Part shown: positions 1-13,695 of the stretch, one piece after another
How the letters are laid out: each line of letters begins with the position of its first letter
Numbering within the stretch: the stretch's first letter is position 1
Assembly (NCBI GenBank): GCA_903813345.2
Contig: CAIIXF020000009.1
Coordinates: 37,625,759 to 37,689,758, forward strand
From: Owenia fusiformis
Taxonomy: Eukaryota; Annelida; Polychaeta; Sabellida; Oweniidae
Direction: 5' to 3'
DNA: 64,000 bases
Translations under genes and position numbers: made by a program
The notes under the pieces: model-generated
Told to the model about the DNA's origin: nothing
What the model saw: only the letters and a program-made list of their open reading frames with translations
Databases searched by the model: none

Positions 1-1263
1 ATGTTCAAAGGAAATGAACCTGGAATGAGTTTAAGGAAAATAGCACATTGGGCCATGCAAACAATTTTCTAAGAGTGACCACATCATTTATCATACCAAG
101 TTCTTCAGAGTACATTTACCTCATTCCCAATGAGCATTAAAGAAATCTACTTTACCCTATTCCACAAGGCAAAGAACAAGGATTGCAGCAGATGTGAGTA
201 GGTCAGAAGAATTTGCATAATGGCTTGAAATGACCCATTATAGACCAATAAAGTGTTCCAATCTGCTTTAATTGTTCTGTGTGAGGATAACTGCTCAAAC
301 CACATCATGGATACTAATTAGAAAACACAAGTACACACTTTAGTGGACCCTTAAAATGCCACATGCTCATTTAGAAATGTGACAAGGATACAAATGGATG
401 CCCTATTAATCATTAGCATTTGCATTGACACTGTGGTCATCAATAGCCTCTCTATGCTTCTAATACCAGTTTTCTAACCTATACATTTGTATAATTTATA
501 TCATACACAAGGTAACCGCAATGGATGTTTCATTACACTTATATTAATTAAATACAGATTTACTCAGAAAATTGAGTAATAGTTCTCACATTGTGGTTTC
601 AGAAAACTGTTTTCCTGAACCATCAGTGTGCTAAGGTGTGAAAGTTGTATTTCTCCATGGTTATACTATAGTATGCTAGAATCTTTTAACAATATTGAGG
701 ACATACTTCATCATAACCATATTGGAATACAGACCTTTCACTTGGATGATTTGTACATGTTGTACAACAACTTACGTTTTACATGGGCTGGGGTGGCATT
801 CTGATATAGGTGGATGTCTATCACCTGGTCACATTTGAATGCCTAGAGGTATATTGGTCATATGCAATAATACAGATGGAATATTCATTCACATATTCAT
901 CAGTACATGAAGCTTGACTCAGCCAGTATGCCATCTATAAATGATCTTTTGTCATCTACCATTGACAGGTTTCTCTTTGTGTTACCATGCATGAAGGTCA
1001 AGGTCAGATATACAGTACATGAGCTGACATCTATCAATGATATTTGACATAATATGAGTAAAGGTGTCAATTTGACCATGACTTTGAGCACCATCAATAT
1101 ACTTTACAGTCAGCAGCCTGCAGCCTGCAGCCATGCCTGTAGAAACCTTCAACCCAGTGCTGTGATTGGTGGATTCAGCAGTTACCATGACGCCTTATAT
1201 TCTCTCGTTACCATGGCGCTACTGCATGCGTAGTTTCGCTGTTTCTCTACAAATAAAAGACTG
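1..1263. other. 3' flank of the sulfotransferase gene; no gene seen
   Basis: This stretch lies downstream of the minus-strand HS3ST stop codon and should hold its 3' UTR. No clear minus-strand AATAAA signal was seen near the stop. Short open frames at 900-1188 show no domain or splice context. A doubled nuclear-receptor-type half site, AAGGTCAAGGTCA, sits at 994-1006. A short CAGCCTG-type tandem lies near 1112-1130. Confidence 0.5.
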
Positions 1264-1882
1264 CTATGGCCAGCCGAAATCCTGACCTACCATCTGATAA
1301 AATTTAGCATTAAATGGTCGGTAAAAGTCCTGTAGTCGCTGCAGGATTTTTTTGTCTATAGTTGGATGTGAGCGTCCTTTAGTTTTACCCAGACAGTGTG
1401 GGCTACCACTGCCCTCTGGCTTTTTTAAACATGGAAAACCTTTAGTTGAGTTGAAGTAAAAATGTTTGTCATTGATGACTCTTTTAATGCCTAGAAAGTC
1501 TTGAACTTTCGCCATTTCCCCGGCTGGGTCTGATATGAGTTTCTCACCATTCACAAAATGGATCTGTTTTAGTGGGAAGTATTTTAACCACCTCTCTAAA
1601 TGTTTGGCATAAACGCCAATTTTTATAGCACCCCATGACGTATCGACAACGCCAGTTGAATTGTTCATAAATGCCATACCCTCAAATGATTTGATCTCAG
1701 GTCGTTTGGTCTTAGTTTGCGTATAGTCTGATATTGCACGGGTAACTGGATCCCTTAGTACGACAACTAGCCGCACGTCCTTTGACATGTTGTAGATTCT
1801 TCGCGGCACCTCTTTTGTGACGAAATAACTTGGCGTCTTCTCCATTGTTATCTGGCCTTCTATAGTGCTAGGCATCTGGTTC
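1264..1882 (-). CDS. HS3ST: Heparan sulfate glucosamine 3-O-sulfotransferase, terminal coding exon (HS3ST2/3/4/6-like)
   Basis: This exon encodes the C-terminal two thirds of the sulfotransferase domain of a Golgi heparan sulfate 3-O-sulfotransferase, which moves sulfate from PAPS to the 3-OH of glucosamine in heparan sulfate. On the minus strand a pyrimidine-rich acceptor (CTTTCCAG) precedes 1882, and the frame runs [20 protein letters not shown] to a TAG at 1264-1266. Counting from the first Met, the PAPS 3'-phosphate-binding motif [14 protein letters not shown] is at residues 40-53 (Arg41, Ser49). The conserved Cys pair, presumed disulfide, is C149/C161, followed by [10 protein letters not shown]-glycosylation sequons occur at N29, N71, N72 and N142. 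Vertebrate HS3ST2/3/4/6 genes have two coding exons, and this matches exon 2. Exon 1 (cytoplasmic tail, membrane anchor, PAPS 5'-phosphate loop) should lie at higher coordinates but is not visible. The Met at 1875 is internal, not a true start. The family call is very secure; the subtype is less so. Confidence 0.95.
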
Positions 1883-2062
1883 CTGGAAAGACAGATAAGC
1901 GAATATAATAATTATACTATTCAAAAATTTGAGATATTATATACAGTTTAATGATGGGATTTTTACTCATTAAGCTAGTATTACAAACTACAAAAAAAAA
2001 AGATTGATCATTTTAAAATGATGAAAAGTATTTCATGTAATATGGTAAAGCTACCTATTCAT

Positions 2063-2164
2063 GATAGGTGTCACTTTTGATGTGTGTTCAATTGACAATA
2101 GGTGTCTCTGATGATATGTATTATATTGCCGATAGATGTCACTGGTGATGCATATTGTCTGTTC
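2063..2164. repeat. 34-bp tandem repeat, 3 diverged copies
   Basis: Three consecutive 34-bp units start at 2063, 2097 and 2131. Each begins with a variant of GATAGGTGTCACT and continues with a TGATG-type core. The copies have equal length with no indels but are clearly diverged, so this is an old minisatellite rather than a recent expansion. Confidence 0.75.
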
Positions 2165-3216
2165 TTATGTCAGAGATAAAGATTTGAAGTGTGTTTCAAG
2201 TAACCTAAATGTGTCATGTTGTTATTTCTATTACACACCTCAAGGGGTTTAATCCTATATTAATGTAACATGGTCAATAGAATTTAATGCAATAATGCCA
2301 ACAACTTGAATAATGTTCATCCAGAATGCTACAATGGTTTGTAAGCCCAGATAAAAATATACTTATCCCTTTAGGATTTGCCAACAAAGATCAGATCAGT
2401 GGTGTGGAAGACCTACACATGTGACCAGTCTGAGCCCCCTTGCAAATAACCAACAAAGAAAAACACCCAGAAAATGTTAAAAGTAAGATGATCATTATGA
2501 GCATGTACCATATACCATGGTAATAATTAAAAAAAACTTATGTTTTACAGAAAAAATGACTTGAAGATGACAGAATTGACATATAACAGTTGAAAATATA
2601 AATATCAGTCAAAACTGCCGGCAAGGGCTCAACAATGGTTTTTATCGAATTAGTTCATACTTTATTATGCAAAGTGTGCTAAGTTTGTTATAAGACAGTG
2701 AAGTTCTAAGCTTGCGCTCTATGCTAATACCAATTCAACCCAGACTTATGACACTCTCTTTGGGTCTAATCTACCATGTACCCTTGTAATACATTCCTGC
2801 TTTTCACATTCCCACTTTTCACAAGTTTCTCTATGAGATACCAAGAAAATGCATCAACAATTATGCAAATTATTCTTAAAAGTGGACTTCAATACCTCAA
2901 AAATAAATATAATATTATATAACATAAAGCCTTACTTAAAAGCCTTAAATATGTGTATGCAGATGATTAACTCTAAGGGACTCTATGATCATACATTCTT
3001 AACGATTTCTACTTTACGTCCACCTTTGGATCCAACTGCACTCCTTGGTTGTAATTACAAATTAGGTCTTTCCCTTTAATGTTATATTTTACACCTTCTA
3101 CGAAAAACAATTCTTAATGTATAATGTGTAATGCTGGCTTAATGGTTTTAAGATGATCGGATTAACACGTGAATGAACATTTCTTTATCAGTAATTCTAA
3201 GAAATGTAGAATTGAG

Positions 3217-3298
3217 TGGGTTACTTTTTCTGTAATATCATATGGGAATTTTTTCCATGGGTTACTTTTTCTATAACATCATCTGGGAATTTCTCCTA
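3217..3298. repeat. 41-bp tandem duplication
   Basis: Two adjacent 41-bp units (3217-3257, 3258-3298) share TGGGTTACTTTTTCT followed by TCAT(A/C)TGGGAATTT, with only a handful of substitutions. It is a simple local duplication with no sign of coding. Confidence 0.8.
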
Positions 3299-6200
3299 AT
3301 GAAGGTCCGGTGAAGTTATATTAGGGTAATACATCCAGAATAAAGACATTCATTAGTCCTGTATGAGCCTTACTTAAATTAGAGAAAAAGAAACTCGCAT
3401 TCAGACCAAGGTAATAATCAGATATCAAAAACATTATTTGAATGAATAAAGCGATGGTCAAAATATAAAATTCCCTTCTTCATTCCAAATTCCAAGAACT
3501 TGTTACTGTTATGATCCAGTATACGCCATTTGAGGTTAGTATTAAAATCAAGTTAATGAATATGAGCTATGTATGATCCAGGTTTTCCAATTTCAATCAA
3601 TTATTACCACCCTGCGATGAAAAACAATATTTCCCTTTAGCATGAGTAAAGATATGTGTGAACTATCACTGAAAATTCAAGTCTTGAAATGGGAGTGAAA
3701 ATAGAAACTGTTATAGATCCCTTTAAGAACACGGGTCCATTGAACTCCATGTTAAAATCATAGAACAAATGGCAACTTGGTAACTGTTTGTTGTGATCTG
3801 ACTTATCAGGTGTAGAGGTGTGACTTCTGGCTTGAAAAAAAGGTTCAAGTGACAATATACAGACCACTCCGTCATAAAACACAAATAAAGTGATAAGATA
3901 TGGCTAATAACTTCAAGTATCAAGCCATGCCCTTGCAAACATTTCAGCTAATTGAATAACACAAAATAAAAAATAAGAATGTAGTGCAAACAAAATAAAA
4001 ACAGCAAATATGGTGCTTGAGTTCCCATAACCATATGTCACATAAATTTAAGAACCTGAATTAATCTCAGACCCAAAATTGATATTGGAAAACCCTGACT
4101 TTATATCTATTACCTAAAAGATGGCGCTTATTATTACAAATTACAATCTGAACATCAGCTCTATAACTGAAAAATGTTTGATATTTTGATAAACTATCAA
4201 TTGAGTTTCTTAAATCAGATATTTTGTTCAGATATCATGCATTGGCGACATTTATAATTTCACGGGAATTTCAGATGACATGTACAAGTGGTTAGAAGTG
4301 GCAATAATACCCTTCGCCAAGATAAGGTAGACCTTCCTATTGTGGTCAGAATATGTATTTCTTTTATTTCACTTTCACACTCTCCTTTACATATGATTTT
4401 TCAATAAGTTCTATTAGCTCTTGAGATGTATTGAAACTTAGGTGTCATTGTTGGATTGAAAGTCTTTTATATATTTTGCATGATAAATTTGGTTGGATCC
4501 TGAAGAATTCTTCAGGAAAGGTAACAAACGTGTAGCTTTATATTAGTTGAGGTAAGTAAATGAGCAACTCAAGTGTCTTGTACACTTGGCACTTTATCAT
4601 TCTAACATAATGTCACCTTATTCTACGCCAATATCAAGAATATTATGAACTCAGATATGATTTTACTGCATTGAAATCAATAGATTGTAAAAGTTATAAA
4701 GTTTTGCTAAAGTTTTGGCTATTCAGGACTTCAGAGACTGGAATTCTGTGCAGCTATTTAAATATGGAAAGTCTAATGCATAATTTCCTGAATCAAGATT
4801 AACAATTGATAAACTCTATTATCAAAAAATACAACAAATTATTCATCACCTGATCATGTAACAAATTTCTTTTTAGATTTACCAGAAAGCTAAACATGGT
4901 TCCCCATTCCTCAATAAAGCAACAAAAACCTCAAATGAACTAACGCTTGAATTATCTACAACCTTATGAAAGCTAAGCTTCATGTTCTTGAAGATATTAC
5001 CCAATATCGCTAGAGACCTCACTTGCTGTTGCTGTAGACCTTACCTGATATTACCTGAATACATACCCAACTTAGGCACTTCATCACAAAGAAATCAATA
5101 GCATAATTAAATGCCCTTCATGACCATCGGCAAAAATAAGTTCTTGTTTGTGTTTGTTAATTAAAACTGCTCTATATGATGTTTTCGCAGAGAAAGTGAG
5201 CTTGAACATGAAGACTTGTAATGAAGGGTTTAATATAAGGATGATGTCCAAATGTTGATGCTTGTAGAAAATAAAACATAATGCTTGACGGTTAAACACC
5301 TAACCCATTATAAATAAGTTTTCTCTGGCAATTTTGTCATTTACCCCCTCTGGATTGAAGAAAATTAATTCCCCAACTGGTGACATTTGGGCACTGTCTC
5401 TGAGCAAATCATGTTCAGCCAGGATCTTCATCTTGATAAGTAAGATAAACACATTTCCTTTCCCATAATGGATTATACTGATGAAATTGGTAAAGTCATT
5501 ACTAAGTCTATTCTTCAAGCATAACACATGTAACGCTATTATGCAGCTCTAATGATTTTTCATTTATCGCAACCATCTGTATACCTGCCTTATACTCTTC
5601 CCCGCAGCTAGATGTAACAAGTGAATTATAGATGTGAGGATTTTGATAATGCAATTCCAAAACATGGAATTCTGAATGTCGTATATTGATTTTATCCCTG
5701 AGGTATATATGCATGTAATATATTATAACGCTACTGTCATGTTGGACTAATGATATTGTGTGGGGCACAATCTAAAGATAGAAAGCCTACAGGAACAATC
5801 AACCAACCTCTTTCAATAAACTCCATGTTCATAACTATGAAAAGGGCAACTAGTAAAAATAACAGTCGGGTCGATTTTGTTGGGAGACTTTTGATGATTG
5901 CAAAACTTGATGTAGAGTCATGTTGATTTTGCCACTTAACAGTAATGTAAAAACCATCAAAGAAAAATACCTGTACACTTGGGTAAATGTTGAAGTGGGA
6001 CATCACTAATGCATTAACATTATCAACATTTGTCATCTTGAGATATTGACATTTGACCAAAATAATAGTTCAATTAAACACAATCAAACTGATTTTTGAT
6101 GTACTGTAAAGGTGGTCAAACATACTACTACTTGTATCTTATGGCATATTGCACAGGTACCTATACGGAAGCTTTGATCTTTGAAGGTAAACTCAGGTGT

Positions 6201-9200
6201 TATTTTTTACACTGCTTGCCACCTGCCAAAATTTTAACTTTGTCATAATATTATGTTTGTATCCTGGAAATATTTAAAAATGAGGATTTAAAGTCCTTAA
6301 TGTGGTACCTGGTTAAACTGTGACTCTAAAGACTCTCAAATGTGGCTAGAAAGCTATAAATCATTGTGTACCAACCATTTACAGACAATACGTCCTTCTT
6401 ACATTCTAGAGATTGATAAATGTAGGATGTCATCTCCACATGGCATCAAGGATAACACAACGCCTAATTAGGAGATCACAGAATAATTTGTTTCCAAGCA
6501 TCTGACTTGCTAATGAGAGGCGAAAACACAAAAAAGATCTAGAAAATCATTCCAAAACAAATAAATCTTTGTAGAAAGCATTATCTTCCATTAGCCAGAA
6601 TCTTAGCCTGCATCCAAATTGTAGGAATCTTTCGCAGAAAAATCAGTATTTTAAGCTGATTGGTTTGATCAATCTCAGTGGCTATTCTGTCACAGTGTTT
6701 TAGAAAAGGTCGATATTTATGAACGTCCCATCTATATCATTAAGAAAATTCATTTGCTTTTTAAAAGGTTGTGCCAATTTCTTTTATTAAATTGATAAAT
6801 CATGAAGAGCAATATTATTGGTCAATCTCTAAAAACCTTAAAAATACAACAATTTGATGTCTGCCAGTAAACATCCAGAAAACAGCATCAAAAATGTTCA
6901 AAATTATTGATTTCCTGAGTTGATTGCTTTTATTGTTTTCACCTGGTAAGGTTGAAAAGGTAAGTTGAACCTTATAGCACTGAAACATATGTGAGAATTC
7001 TGGGACATGCCGTTGCCAATATTTTTCAAATATGTTACATTTATGATGACCACTTGGCGGTTATACAAGTTGCCACATCCTTTTTAGCGTAAACTTTGAA
7101 CACATCTATCTTGATGAATGAAACTGCACTATACTCTTTATTGTTATGTGTTTTATCCGAAATGTACTTTGAAAAATAAAATTGTGTTTTGAGAAAATAA
7201 TATTATGCTATTCAAAAGATTCCCCCACAACCTCATTTGTCACCGTCTAAGTGTATGATACCATCAGTTCACCAGTTCACCTTATGACATTACATCTCAC
7301 ACATTTTTTACATATAACATATTCTAATTTCAGAACCTTGATGGCATACAACATGTTTATGATGGTAGAAAGACAACAACATTGAAAAAGAAATGAGAAA
7401 GTAAAGAGGTTTCAACGACTACACTATAAGACTCACTAAAAACCAAATGTAATAAACACTCAAATGATTATTTCAACCATCTCTCATTCTAAAAGACACA
7501 CAGCCTACAAGGGTAACAAAATTTAACATGTTGTATGATGTTGAATTATGTTACATTTTTTTGAAAAATGATAAGCCTCTGTGGGTTTGAATTTAGCTGT
7601 CAAACCTCTTTAAGTAATTGGTTTTAACCAGTACATGTTAAAAAAGAAAGTGGTTGTTGGCAAGGTTTATAACATAAAGCACATTTTGGGTATTGAAATT
7701 TTATTTTTTATGTTAACATCATTTCAAATTAACATATATATTTAAATAAGTGAGATTCCAAATGTGAGATACTTCAGATAGTTAGCAATATTTTCAAGGA
7801 ATGCAGAGATGGGATATGGGGTTAATATCCGTATACTGCAGATTACTCTTTTTGTAACTGAGGCGCTTAATTGAATATCCAATATAATATTTATATCAAT
7901 TTGAAGTAGAGGTATAGCGCCTTGGACATGGAGTCTCGTTGGTATTGATCGGACTTTCACATCTTGCTGAATTCTCCGATAATAGAGCAATTTATCACGA
8001 GGTCATCATAGTTTGTCATGATGATCATCTCTTTTGCTAGATCAGCTGAACTTCTTTTAGGATTGAATTAATGATCTCCAGATTTCTGCTTACGAAACAC
8101 TTTTTAATATTTTTTAGATAAGATCATTATCAAAGTAAAAAAGAACTTAACGATACACAAGCTTTGGGATTTCAAACAGAAACAGAGTCTTTGATTTGAA
8201 TTAATAATTTTGTTGATGGGAATTGAATCATTCAGATCAAAATCAACAAATCGTTGTAATACACTAACAAGTGAGAAAGGTTATGGTTTAGGCCATAAAC
8301 ACTGCACTAAATGTATTACCAATAGTCATCAAGTTAGTGTAGCAATGATAAATGAAACACTAATGGTAAAAGTAATGAGAAAATAAAAATGTAATATAAC
8401 GACAATATCAATACCAATTTAGTTGCAGAGATCGTATCAAGGGCATATCAATAATGAGGGAATATTAGAAAATCGCCAAAGATGTATCTTAAAATCTTCT
8501 ATATTGATTTCTATCAAGATCAAAACAATTTCAAACCAATACACATCTTACTATAATCAATGGATCAAAATAAAAACTGTATAAGTCTACAATGTCATGA
8601 CAAATTACCAGTAAATGACTAGAACGGCTACATTATCCATCAAAATGTAATAATTCCAAAGCTTCTGCAGATATTCTTGCACCGTGGGACTCATACATCA
8701 TATCATATGATGGTGCAAATGTAGTGAATAGGGCCAGTGAGGATGAACCTACAGATGCATAAGTACTCTGTATCTTGTTAATAAACAGCAAAAATGTAAC
8801 AGAATAAATAGTAAAAAATAAATTTTAGGCCAGGGTATGGCTTTATATATATACATAATGGTGAACAGAAAGGGAGAATGTTCTATTCTAATTGCTTGTA
8901 TAAAATACACCAGCTGAACCTGATATACGATATACTGCCTCTTCATAAAAATTGGTCCAAAATAACTCAAATTTATAACAATCCTGTGTTAGAGCAAATA
9001 TTTGGACTTTTGATATAAGAAAATGGGGATTTATATTTTAAACCTGTATATTTTCTATATTTATGACTTTAATGAAGTACAGTGAAATAGCACCATCATC
9101 ATTCAACTTCGCTTCTCATAGATCAGAGTGATTCTGTTTTTATTGACTATACAACAATAATGTTGAAAAATAACTCACAGTTAATCTTTTTAATCTACAT

Positions 9201-12200
9201 TGATATCCACAATTACAATAAATAATTGAAAGCATTCTTTTTATTTATACAGTTTAACTGTCAGGGGAAAGTATTTCAACTTAATTTATGTTTTGTATCC
9301 GTTGCTTTAATTTCGATCAATTCAATTTTTTACAGATAATAGACACATTTCTCTCTTTTTATAGAAGATTTAGAATGGCATTTAGTAATATCAGCAACAC
9401 ATTGTGTAAACATAAAAATGTGAGTTATTTTTTAATCATTTACTTTGTGTCATTTTCAGACCGAGACGCCATTTATCAATCCTCTATTCTGTCATCCTAG
9501 AGTAGGTGGAAATGAACATTAATAAAAAGACTACTAATATTCTATAAGCCTTATCACATTTCAGTCTAGGAATTGCACGATACACACACTAAGGGCCTGG
9601 TTGAATCGTACTTGGCCCTTACCTATGTATATGAACAACATAAGATATGACAATTACAAACTATTGTCTGTCCTTTTGTTCATACAGTAATCCCTAATAT
9701 ACATTAATATAATAATCAATGAAATCCCTTGTTAAAGTCATTATTATTTTGTTGCTCTTCTTGTCTCTTTATATTTTCTTACAAAAAATCAAAGAGGCCA
9801 AAGATTAATCAGGGCACATTGACCTTCGAACCTGACAAAATCTCATTGAATTTTTTTTACATGAACTGGTTAAAAGTTGTTATTCTTAAATGAATTTAAC
9901 ACATACAAAGAACTTCATGAATATAATATCCATCCATAAAAGTCCTTTTATTAATTAGTGTACATTGTACTTAGTTCTACACAATAGAAATGTTTATTGT
10001 TTATTTTCTCCTTAACATGCTCCTTAATACGCTCTGTACAGTGTGTTACATCTGCCTATTTGCAACACATCTACAGTGTTATCATTCATATAAAACCAAT
10101 ATCAAACCTGCTGTTATAACTGCTAATTGATTTTTTTGTAACTTTTTGACTTTGGTATCATTTTTAAAGTGCCATGTTAAATTGAATTCTTTCATAAAAA
10201 GTACCTGTATACAAATGGATTTTTGTTATATCTGACACCAAAATCTCTAGCAGTGTGATTTACATTAATATCAATAATTCTCCAAAGAGAATACCTCTTG
10301 GTTTTATAAAGAACACCTAATTTAATGAGATTGCTTATGATGCATACTACTAGGAGTTTATGAATGGAGTTTGTGAATGAATTAAAATTGTTTAAAGTAT
10401 ATTTCAAGCTTGCTCTTGTCTATATAATCCTCTATTCTCTTACTTCAAAGTAATCGCAAGAGACAATAAAAAGACTTGCAAGGCTAGGATATTAAAATAA
10501 AGTACATGCCTATTATATATTGAGTAGCAGGAAACAGGCTTCTTGCTTTGAAATGATGACCCTCCAAGGGCTGGTAAAGTAGAGCCAGAATCATCATTTC
10601 AACTGTAATATTCTGCACACTACGCGTTAAATCATTTGACTCATCTTCGCCTGATGGCGGGGGAATTAGCGTAATTTTGTGATACTGGAATGAGGAAAAT
10701 GGGAATTTTTCAGAATAATGGAGTTTGTACCCCTAAGGAACTATTAATAATGCAGAAGCATAGACGTGTCCCTTTGAGATAAATCTACACATTTCGATAC
10801 TTATCAAAATTCCAACACGGCAAAATATCTCAAATGCTTTTTATTTCATATGATCTAAAAATGTGTTAATAATCCAGACAATAAACTATAAATGAAGATC
10901 TTGAGAGCATAAAATGATGTGATTATTTCTGTGGATTAGTAAGAGAAATAGCATATCAGTAAAATGCATTAGTTTGTCATGATGTGACTTGTGCCTCCAA
11001 ATTAACTTTCTCTTCAACTCCCTTTGACACTTGTTCTATATCAAGCAGCAAGATATATGAACATCCTATTAGTGGCATCACTTCTCCTATTGTCTAACAT
11101 TAGACATCAATCAAACACATCCTGGTGTTATCACATATGGATGGGATTCTGGAGTAGATATACGAATGATGACTTTGATCCTTGTTGTGACTTCATAATT
11201 CACCAGGAGGTAAAGATGGATGTCTTGAACCAACTGAGTAACACAGTCACTAGAGTCAGCACATGGGGCTATGGTATATAGTGCTCCCTCAAGATCAACT
11301 CCCTCTAGATCTTTGATCTCTGTACATCAACTCACTATGCCACGGTTTCTGTTTGGTGACTCTATATACAAATGAAAAATATCCAGAGATGTTACTATAT
11401 AAGCCTCCCTCCCTCCAAGATGCTGCCCTTTGATCTCTTATTAGCTATAATCCCGTATATATACCCTAGCTGATTCACAGACAGAATTAATAAAGTCATG
11501 TGTAGATTTATCCTATATTTATATGTCTCTACACAAATATCTATCTGTTCATATCTCCCATCACAGCATACTCTGTCTACAACTCAAATGGATTAATAAT
11601 ATCACACCCAGATTAACCCAAATAAGTCTTCCTCTTAACCCCTCTATAGATATATCAGTTCAGAATAGACTCATTATTTTACACTTATCATTTCTAGTCC
11701 TGTACAATCTGAACAAACCTCTATACTGTATACTTGTTTTAGTTTCAAAATTGATATAATTAGAATTGTTGAATTCAGCATTTCTTTGAGTAAAATGAGT
11801 TAAACAATCCAGGTTTTGTGCATTTCTACATATTTAGTTCCCATATCACTGGTAAGAGGCCACCCTCCCACCAAGTTACCAAACACGTGAGTTACATTGA
11901 GATGAGGGAGATAGTCTGGTGAATAGGGATAACATCCCCATCCCAATCTTGTCTATACCATTTTATCATAATCATTCACAAATTGCTTCTGTATGCCTTA
12001 ATTTCAAAAATGCTTACAATATACCTTCACACAAATCAAGTTTTCGAGAAGTATTTTACAGGGGATTTTTTTTATCTTGAACTAATTACCTGCAGGAAAT
12101 GTAGACTAACATTGTCTGGTGTTAGTCATGACTTCAAATACTACCATGACAACTAACAAGCTGAGATACCTTCAAACACATCAAACTGGTTTTTGGTACA

Positions 12201-12784
12201 TGTTTGAGTACTCAACTATGTATATGAGAAATTTTAGACCCAAACCTCTATTGGAATTGTACTATTTAATTATATATTGTAAATGTTTCAGTGCTATTTG
12301 TTGGATCATTTTGGTACACTTTTTGCATGATGTATCCCAAGTCGCTAAAAATGTTTCAAAACATTTTATAAACATGCCTTTGTACAATATGTCATCCGAT
12401 AAAGGTGTGCAAAAGATTTACAGTTGTGCAAGTGAAATTTTATACCCCTCTTTTCAGAATTACTGGCAGTTAAAAACTGTGATATTCAATCATTTTGGCA
12501 TCTTTTCATAATGCATTCAAATTTTCAGAGAGTTTTTTGTAGGCTACGGTTATTAAAATGCTGTGGTTAAAATGAGAGGTAACAGTAAACGTAAGGGTAA
12601 AAACCAGTGGGACACTACGAAAATCTTTTCAGCCTACTCTCTTGTTTTTGAATGTCATGTTCTCTATTCGGAGATAATTTGGAGGTTTGTATTCTAGGAT
12701 GAACAAAGGATCATGTCATGGCTGCCATGCTCATACATATCAACTCTTGCTAGAAGGGGAAATAAAAGTTGTCTGCTACAAGAA

Positions 12785-12797
12785 TGCCCTCTGGTGG
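12785..12797 (-). promoter_or_regulatory. CTCF-like core motif
   Basis: The minus strand reads CCACCAGAGGGCA, a full match to the degenerate CTCF core CCASYAGRKGGCR known across bilaterians. In AT-rich DNA a chance match is uncommon over 64 kb. It sits between the divergently truncated HS3ST and polycystin genes. Occupancy is inference from the motif alone. Confidence 0.4.
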
Positions 12798-13000
12798 TCA
12801 TAGGCATGTTGTTGACAAAGAAAACATGAAAATCATTACTGTTATTTCTTTGGAGGCGTCCAGTCAATTCTTAGATGGACATGGGCAGATGATAAGTGTT
12901 TACCCATAGGTCTTCATGACATATGTTAGGGCAATTCTGACAAATGCTCAACTCCAGGTTCTAAGCTGAGTAAACAGAATTTGACTCCGAATCTTTGCAC

Positions 13001-13500
13001 NNNNNNNNNNNNNNNNNNNNNNNNNNNNNNNNNNNNNNNNNNNNNNNNNNNNNNNNNNNNNNNNNNNNNNNNNNNNNNNNNNNNNNNNNNNNNNNNNNNN
13101 NNNNNNNNNNNNNNNNNNNNNNNNNNNNNNNNNNNNNNNNNNNNNNNNNNNNNNNNNNNNNNNNNNNNNNNNNNNNNNNNNNNNNNNNNNNNNNNNNNNN
13201 NNNNNNNNNNNNNNNNNNNNNNNNNNNNNNNNNNNNNNNNNNNNNNNNNNNNNNNNNNNNNNNNNNNNNNNNNNNNNNNNNNNNNNNNNNNNNNNNNNNN
13301 NNNNNNNNNNNNNNNNNNNNNNNNNNNNNNNNNNNNNNNNNNNNNNNNNNNNNNNNNNNNNNNNNNNNNNNNNNNNNNNNNNNNNNNNNNNNNNNNNNNN
13401 NNNNNNNNNNNNNNNNNNNNNNNNNNNNNNNNNNNNNNNNNNNNNNNNNNNNNNNNNNNNNNNNNNNNNNNNNNNNNNNNNNNNNNNNNNNNNNNNNNNN
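13001..13500. other. Assembly gap, exactly 500 N
   Basis: The run of N is exactly 500 bases, the conventional size for a scaffold join of unknown length. The true distance is therefore unknown. Any open frame spanning it is an artefact. Confidence 0.99.
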
Positions 13501-13560
13501 CACAATTTGGAATATTCGGATTAAAGATATACCTAAAATAAAATATAACTATTTATGCAG

Positions 13561-13695
13561 GTTGTCATACAGTTGAGATTCGTTCGCTGTATAAGTGTAC
13601 ATGGTAAATGTCTCCAAGCAGCTGCAAAACTCATACTCGGGACCACAATTTTATTACTTATTCTTACACTTGCCTACGCGTCACTCGGCTTTCTT
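13561..13695 (+). CDS. PKD1: Polycystin-1-like exon a: S4-S5 linker and S5-like helix
   Basis: Bounded by acceptor TTTATGCAG and donor CTT|GTAAGT. Its 135 bp are in phase 0 and encode 45 residues: the basic linker QLRFVRCISVHGKCLQ, then a hydrophobic helix ending LTLAYASLGFL. It is the first exon after the scaffold gap, and the preceding exon is not present. Confidence 0.88.

Larger units (their letters stand above)
1883..13000. other. Gene-poor 11.1 kb: expected introns, no recognisable exon
   Basis: The missing exon 1 of the sulfotransferase (minus strand) and upstream exons of the polycystin (plus strand) are both expected here by gene orientation. No open segment with the conserved motifs of either was found. 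The longest open frame (plus, 12119-12511, 130 codons) resembles no known domain. Apart from two small tandem repeats (2063-2164, 3217-3298) and one CTCF-like site (12785-12797) it looks like unconstrained AT-rich DNA. Confidence 0.45.

Noticed and set aside
12119-12511. 130-codon plus-strand frame, among the longest outside known genes
   Set aside because: No domain, no periodic hydrophobicity fitting a polycystin exon, and no convincing splice sites. An open frame of this length can occur by chance in 64 kb.
12948-13576. Open frames of 180-193 codons across the gap
   Set aside because: They consist almost entirely of N; an artefact of translating the scaffold gap.
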